Source: Membranipora membranacea (Eukaryota > Bryozoa > Gymnolaemata > Cheilostomatida > Membraniporidae). Taken from it: DNA of 64,000 nucleotides. Position 1 is the stretch's first letter; each line of letters opens with the position of its first letter. The stretch covers positions 5,146,001 through 5,210,000 of the forward strand of contig OU612071.1 in assembly GCA_914767715.1 (NCBI GenBank). The letters are read 5' to 3'. Of this stretch, positions 58,793-64,000 are shown piece after piece. Both the position numbers and the translations under genes were made by a program. Below the pieces are notes generated by a model. The model was not told the origin of the DNA and did no database searches. It saw nothing but the letters and a program-made list of their open reading frames with translations.

Positions 58793-61533
58793 TGGCAATG
58801 AATTTTCATAGCGCATATCTTAATATCCGTGGATTGGCAAGCAAACTGGAAGAGGTTCGTTTAATTCTTAGTGATCACAAATTTAGTATACTGTGTTTGG
58901 CTGAAACATTTTTGAATGAAAATGATGACAGCTGCCTATATGAGGTACCAGGGTATACGATGATAAGAAGGGATAGGCTCTGTAACAATGGTGGGGGATT
59001 ACTCTGCTATGTCCATGATTCACTGGTCATTGAACATCTGGAAAATTTAGATCTTTACATGGATGAGAGTATAACAGTCAAGGTGAGACCCAGAAGCCAA
59101 AAGAGTTTTTTGGTCACATACTTATATAGACCTCCCCAATCAAAAGCATCATGGAACACAGACTTTTCAGAGTTTGTCGAGCGTTGTTATGGTTTGAACG
59201 ATGAAATTATAATATTTGGTGATTTCAATATTGATTTGCTGAATCCAACTTCGAAAAACAGGTGGTTAGGTAATGTTACCTCTCCACTACTGTTGAATCA
59301 ACTTATATCTGAACCCACTCGCATAACTAATTCATCAAGGACACTAATTGACCACATCTATTCAAGTAAAAGTGACAATATTGCTAAATCTGGTGTCATC
59401 AAATATTCACTGAGTGATCATTTCATGATAGTAGCTTCAAGAGAGATTGATAGAAATGTTAAAATATCTAAACAAAGATGTAAGGTAACATTTTTGGATT
59501 ATTCATTTGCAACACCTGAAAACATTTTTAACACATTCTCAAGGGAAAATTTTGGTTACGTACTGTATGAAAGATCAATAGACTCAATGTTTGAGAAGTT
59601 CTATAGCCATTTGAATCATCTTATATCAAAACTCGTGTTTGAGAAGACTCGTTTTGTAAGAACGCATAATCTTCCAAAATGGTTGGATGATGAGGTAAAA
59701 ATGAACATCAAAATCAGAGATCAACTCAAACAAAACGGTGATTGGGAAGGATATAAAAAACAGCGAAATTATGTCACTAATATGATCAGACAAAAGAAGA
59801 AAAGAGCTATTTCTAATACTATTAAAGAGTCTAAAGGTAATACAAAACCTGTTTGGGATGTATTAAAGAATAAAAAGAAGGAGACTTTCCCTGCGACAAA
59901 TTTGAGTGCAGATCAATTTAACAGCCATTTCACATCCATTGCAAAATCAATCACAAAGAACCTTGTTGTAACAGATGAGATGACATTTCCCGTATCCAAA
60001 CATAATTTGACAGACATACCACAATTCACCCCTTTCACATGTACAAGAATATTGTTCCACATTCCTGATAGTAAAAGTACAGGACCTGACAGAATTACAG
60101 TGAAGATGTTGAAGCTTGTTTGGCCTTATATTGTGGATATTGTCACCGATATGTTTAACAGGGTTTTAAGCAAAGGACAGTTCCCTTCAACATGGAAACT
60201 AGCTCGAGTTTCACCAATACATAAATCTGGGGATATAAATAACCCATCAAATTATAGGCCAATTTCAGTCTTGCCTGTTCTTTCAAAAATATTTGAGAAA
60301 CACATAAATCACCATCTGCAAGAATATCTCACTAAGAACAAAATCATCCATGAGCTTCAATGTGGATTTAGAAAAGGCCATTCTTGTTCAGACAGTTTAT
60401 TTAAAATTATTTCAGACTCTTTGGTGGAGAAAATTAATGGAAATGTTATGACATTACTTTTTCTGGATTTTAAAAAGGCATTTGACTGTGTATCCCATGT
60501 TTTACTACACAACAAGTTGAAGGCTTGCGGCATCGGAGGAAATATGTTAAAACTTCTTGACACCTTTCTGACAGACAGAAGGCAGTTTGTTAAACTCAAT
60601 AATATTGAATCTTGTAGATTGCCTATCACAATAGGGGTCCCTCAAGGTTCAATCCTAGCACCAACTTTGTTTCTCATCTTCATAAATGATTTATTAACTT
60701 CATCAAAATCAGACTCATCATCATATGCATATGCTGATGATACAGTGTTCCTGTCATCTAATAAAAACCTTCAGCAACTAAAGGCAAAGGCATCTGAAGA
60801 TTTAAGTGGCATTTTGGATTGGTGCAATCGTAACCGGATGGTTATAAATGTTCAGAAATCTCATTACATGCTACTTAACATCTCAGATCCGCTTTATGAC
60901 CTGGAACTGTACATAGGGCATGAAAAACTAAACAGACAGAGAACTACAAGGCTTCTGGGTTTTGTGTTGAATGACTCGCTTTCATGGCAGGATCATCTAG
61001 AGTATGTATATAAAAAGGTACAACGGAATGTTTACCTACTTCAAAATTTGAGATACTTCTTGGATATAGCAAGTGCCCGCACATTTTACTTCCAGTTTAT
61101 CTATTGTCACCTTATATATGGTATCCATATCATTGGCAACTTGTCCTGCAATAATGCCCTCAATAGATTATTTTTGTTGCAAAAACGGGCTTTACGCATT
61201 ATCGCCAATGTGCATTACATCCCATATTATCTCATTTCAACCGAATCCATTACACAATCATTACAACTCCTACCTCTTCCTAAGCTTGTTTGTTATTTCA
61301 CTTCACTTTTTGCGCATAAGATAAACAATTTTTTAACACCTCCATTTATATATAGAGGATTTAAAAACACTACCAAGTTCAATTTTCGTGATAAACATTT
61401 ACTTTTATATCATACAGACAATCTAAGATACAAAGTTTCTGCTACATACAATTCTTTACCGTTACATTTGAGATCTAAAGAGAAGTTCAGTTCATTCAAA
61501 ACTTTACTTTTCAACCATATATTATCGACTTGA
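58789..61533 (+). CDS. LINE ORF2: APE endonuclease + reverse transcriptase, 914 aa
   Basis: Endonuclease, residues 5-215: LNIRGL (N12), LAETF (E39), YLYRPP, FGDFNID (D145, N147), LIDHI (D188) and SLSDHF (D210, H211), the full catalytic set. Reverse transcriptase, about 415-720: SKSTGPDRI, ARVSPIHKSG, NYRPISVLPVLSKIFEK, QCGFRKGHSCSD, LFLDFKKAFDCVSH (D560), GVPQGSILAPTLFLIFIND, and palm YAYADDTVF (D650, D651). The C-terminal domain has YGIHIIGN and KRALRI. No RNase H. It would nick target DNA and copy element RNA by target-primed reverse transcription. No disruption is seen; start ATG 58789 overlaps the ORF1 stop. Confidence 0.92.
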   Translation: MMAMNFHSAYLNIRGLASKLEEVRLILSDHKFSILCLAETFLNENDDSCLYEVPGYTMIRRDRLCNNGGGLLCYVHDSLVIEHLENLDLYMDESITVKVRPRSQKSFLVTYLYRPPQSKASWNTDFSEFVERCYGLNDEIIIFGDFNIDLLNPTSKNRWLGNVTSPLLLNQLISEPTRITNSSRTLIDHIYSSKSDNIAKSGVIKYSLSDHFMIVASREIDRNVKISKQRCKVTFLDYSFATPENIFNTFSRENFGYVLYERSIDSMFEKFYSHLNHLISKLVFEKTRFVRTHNLPKWLDDEVKMNIKIRDQLKQNGDWEGYKKQRNYVTNMIRQKKKRAISNTIKESKGNTKPVWDVLKNKKKETFPATNLSADQFNSHFTSIAKSITKNLVVTDEMTFPVSKHNLTDIPQFTPFTCTRILFHIPDSKSTGPDRITVKMLKLVWPYIVDIVTDMFNRVLSKGQFPSTWKLARVSPIHKSGDINNPSNYRPISVLPVLSKIFEKHINHHLQEYLTKNKIIHELQCGFRKGHSCSDSLFKIISDSLVEKINGNVMTLLFLDFKKAFDCVSHVLLHNKLKACGIGGNMLKLLDTFLTDRRQFVKLNNIESCRLPITIGVPQGSILAPTLFLIFINDLLTSSKSDSSSYAYADDTVFLSSNKNLQQLKAKASEDLSGILDWCNRNRMVINVQKSHYMLLNISDPLYDLELYIGHEKLNRQRTTRLLGFVLNDSLSWQDHLEYVYKKVQRNVYLLQNLRYFLDIASARTFYFQFIYCHLIYGIHIIGNLSCNNALNRLFLLQKRALRIIANVHYIPYYLISTESITQSLQLLPLPKLVCYFTSLFAHKINNFLTPPFIYRGFKNTTKFNFRDKHLLLYHTDNLRYKVSATYNSLPLHLRSKEKFSSFKTLLFNHILST

Positions 61534-61665
61534 CCAACATCATTGATGATATTATTTCCCTTCTGTTTCTCTTTTTTGTTATAAAAAAAAATTGTTTTCT
61601 GGCACTGAGTGCAAAACATTTCGAATGAGATGACTTATGATGCCAATAAAAAGTATATATGAAGC

Positions 61666-63481
61666 TATTTAACTTGGGAAAATTCTCTGCTGGTAAACCA
61701 AAAAAATATCAGAAATTTAAGTTGCAGTAGGACGTTAGCAAATCAGCAGCAAAAATGTGTACACTTTCTGTGCTGAGCGATATGTTTTTTTTGTCGTGTT
61801 TTATTGACGGCTCTCAATTTCATATGTCCATCATATCTCTCAATCACAGGCACTGTAATGCACAGTCTCAAAGCTTTATTTCCAAGTGGCTATTGCTGTT
61901 CTGTGGTAAAGTAGGCTACTATCAGAAGCTACATGTTGCTGGATAGTTCTCAAAAAATCCACATATTGAAGATAAAGTAACACTTCCGATGTAATCCTCT
62001 CATCTTGCATTATTTAGCAGAATCGTTGAGGCTGCGTATGGCAGCCAGTTTGATTTTTGTATTTCTTAGCTGTGTACTGGCTTGAAGTTGATACAGTTAT
62101 GTCATGTAAGGTCTTGTGAGGTGATTCATTGATAGAAGTGCACTTGTTGTTGTTATGAAATTGATTGAACTAACCACATACTAGGCATTATTTGAAAGGC
62201 TGTGGTCAAATATTGGTTTAACATCAAACTGTGAAATAGGCTAAGATCATAAAGTTTTGCTAGCAATCCTAGAATAATTTTGAGGGTTACACATACATTT
62301 TTCATGTTAGCTTCTGAGCACAGAGAGTGATAAACCCTTTTTCATGACAGAAATCCTTAGATGATGGGCTACAAGTTGATATAAGTTTCATCCCAGTCAA
62401 AGACTGTGCATAGAAATACTCGAATATAATCGAGTAGTTCTGTTGACGGATATTACTTCGGCTCAGGGATGAAAGTGAAAATGTAAGCATCAACTTCACA
62501 TTTCTGCACACAGTATTTGTGTGCATATCGGATCACTCTCAACATGATAAAAATCTCCCCAGCAGCCCGTTAAATTATTTATAAAGTGAAGCACTCAAAG
62601 TTAAATAATACCCGGCCTAGCTTCACTCATTCTTAGTGGCTGCAAATAAAAGTATTAGACAGTGTGTCTATTGACAGAGAGGTGTTACTAAGTTTTTTAC
62701 CCAGCATGAAAAGAAGGTCAATCGTTGACTGTATTATCTCAGTGTGATCCCTGTTGAACACTGACACAGTGTACTGCAGTAGCCGAAATGTTATTGGAAA
62801 TGATCAAAGGATGCCACCAAACTCTCCCCTAATAAACAAAAATGGACCTGCAGGCTCTTTGATTTATGTTTATAATTCAAAGATAATTGTGATGTTCTCT
62901 TCTCTGAGACAGATAGAGCTACATGGCTTTTGTTCATGGTACCACTGAAACTGAACTAAATTTGTTTTGAATTCCTCGGTTCCACACATTGCTGATAAGC
63001 TGATAAGGGTGCTGTAGTCGGGATTTACAGTGGATTATATATGTCATGTTAGATTTTTTCCTCCCGCCTGCAATTAATGTTTAAGAAATTATGCTGTCAG
63101 GGTTCCATGAAATGTTAATAAAGTTTTGTTATCGGTGATAGAAACAAAAACAAAAACAAAAACAAAAACAAAAACAAAAACAAAAACAAACAAAAACGAA
63201 TATTCAGACGCAAAGCCAATTTTTTCACTGGAGCTAAGAACATCAATGTGCAGCAGGGACCAAGTTGAAATCTTGACAGAACACCGCCATCTGCATCCTA
63301 CAGACGTGATTGATCACAATAGTTAAATTAGAAAGGATTCGTCAATAATAATATAGACAATGCCACTTTTTCTAAAATTACCTGTATTGCAATGTTCGCG
63401 TTAACCTGGTCACACTATGAAATCCAGAGAACTGTGTTACACACAAGGCCACGTGACTTTGATATAGCCTGTGATTTTTGT
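61666..63481. other. No gene recognised
   Basis: AT-rich with short open frames only, apart from the microsatellite at 63142. Confidence 0.5.
63142..63196. repeat. (CAAAAA)n microsatellite
   Basis: About eight tandem hexamers ACAAAA, ending CAAACAAAAACG. Confidence 0.9.
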
Positions 63482-64000
63482 CAGTTGGTGGGGGTGGGCG
63501 AGAAGAGAAGAGAAGAATGAGTATAGAGGGGAACCATCAATGTAATCTCATGATACTTTTTCGATGTGTTATTTTTCACAGCAACTGGATTAATCACATT
63601 AAAGTAAACTGAATAATATGCCCAGCCATGGAATTGCAAAAACAGTTGATGTAATATGTCAATTGAAATGTGATAACGACTAAACCTATACTGATAGTTA
63701 TTGTTATAGTTATTGGGGGTGGTGTGTGAAACTATCAAAAAGTATTTGGTCTTGAGAGAGCCGAAACGACCACGCCTTGATTCACTTTTTAACATGATGT
63801 TGAAAGCCAAATTGACTAAATTTTTACCACATTTCTAATGATACATTATTTTTTCCCCACATGGTCTCAGTCGGGTTACCACGTAGATGTCACTGTAGCG
63901 CATTGTGATTTGTGTCAAAAAAACACATAGGAAAAGGATCATGAGATTACATTGATGGTTCCCCCCTATCTCTTTCACTCATCTCCCACCCCACCCACTG
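63482..64000. mobile_element. MITE-like foldback element at window end, ~519 bp
   Basis: The left end CAGTTGGTGGGGGTGGGCGA and the right end, read in reverse (CAGTGGGTGGGGTGGGAGAT), are inverted repeats of about 90-100 bp. They share AACCATCAATGTAATCTCAT (63532-63551 and its complement near 63950). The interior codes for nothing. The right end meets the last base of the window, so a target duplication cannot be seen and the element may extend further. Confidence 0.8.

Larger units (their letters stand above)
57212..61665 (+). mobile_element. Full-length APE-type LINE (Jockey/CR1 group), two intact ORFs
   Basis: ORF1 (57212-58792) and ORF2 (58789-61533) overlap by ATGA, a termination-reinitiation arrangement. 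ORF2 has an apurinic-type endonuclease and an RT but no RNase H, as in Jockey/CR1/L2-like LINEs. The 3' UTR is short, with A8 at about 61583 and AATAAAAAG near 61647. The exact 5' end and target duplication were not found; the 5' boundary may lie before 57200. Both ORFs are open, so it is probably recent and may supply machinery to SINEs. Confidence 0.88.

Noticed and set aside
63481-63810. 109-codon minus-strand frame at the right end
   Set aside because: It lies across the arm and interior of the foldback element and has no motif.

Overview
The window is a piece of an animal nuclear genome. It is AT-rich, its genes are split by short GT-AG introns, and it carries eukaryotic mobile elements (MULE-like and THAP/Kolobok-like transposases, an LTR retrotransposon, an APE-type LINE, tRNA-derived SINEs, foldback elements) and satellite DNA. 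The mix of families suggests an aquatic invertebrate (lophotrochozoan or invertebrate deuterostome). The sequence alone does not fix the phylum. No rRNA gene, intact tRNA gene or CRISPR array was seen.

Layout. 1-2181 (+) is the 3' part of a spliced MULE-type transposase gene running in from the left. 3036-3502 is a minisatellite. 3857-10961 (+) is a many-exon transposase-like gene of the family with a GDGRxDSPG motif. It carries an in-frame TAG where a Trp is expected and a probable 1-nt frameshift. Converging on it is a compact three-exon gene (12718-11514, -) for a 242-residue protein with the zinc-binding C-terminal (ballast) domain of P2X7 receptors, but with no channel.

16-50 kb holds the main accessory locus: a tandem and inverted cluster of six copies of one gene for a secreted protein (signal peptide, pentraxin/LamG-like domain, C-terminal PAN/Apple domain). 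All share the same six-exon plan and intron phases. Copy E (36728-39081, +) is fully open (335 aa). Copy B (24593-22218, -) is open through the LamG domain but has a 4-nt deletion in its PAN exon. Copies A (-), C (-) and F (-) have several lesions each, and D (+) is only a PAN-exon relic. Blocks of 3' flanking DNA were copied along with the genes, and A and C share an old SINE relic, so the locus grew by segmental duplication followed by decay. A foldback element of about 1 kb, a 227-bp satellite and a LINE fragment lie between the copies.

50362-54568 is a nearly intact LTR retrotransposon (243-bp LTRs with 4 differences, target duplication AGTTT) with gag and pol in the 0/-1 frames. The overlap has a textbook -1 frameshift signal: slippery GGGAAAT, a 5-nt spacer and a 12-bp stem. 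The element probably sits in intron 1 of copy F, whose likely signal-peptide exon lies at 56496-56412. 57212-61533 is a LINE with two intact ORFs joined by an ATGA overlap. The window ends with a foldback (MITE-like) element, 63482-64000.

The mobile elements supply most of the recent change here. The secreted-lectin cluster is the host locus of interest, with copy E the only copy whose whole coding sequence can still be read.
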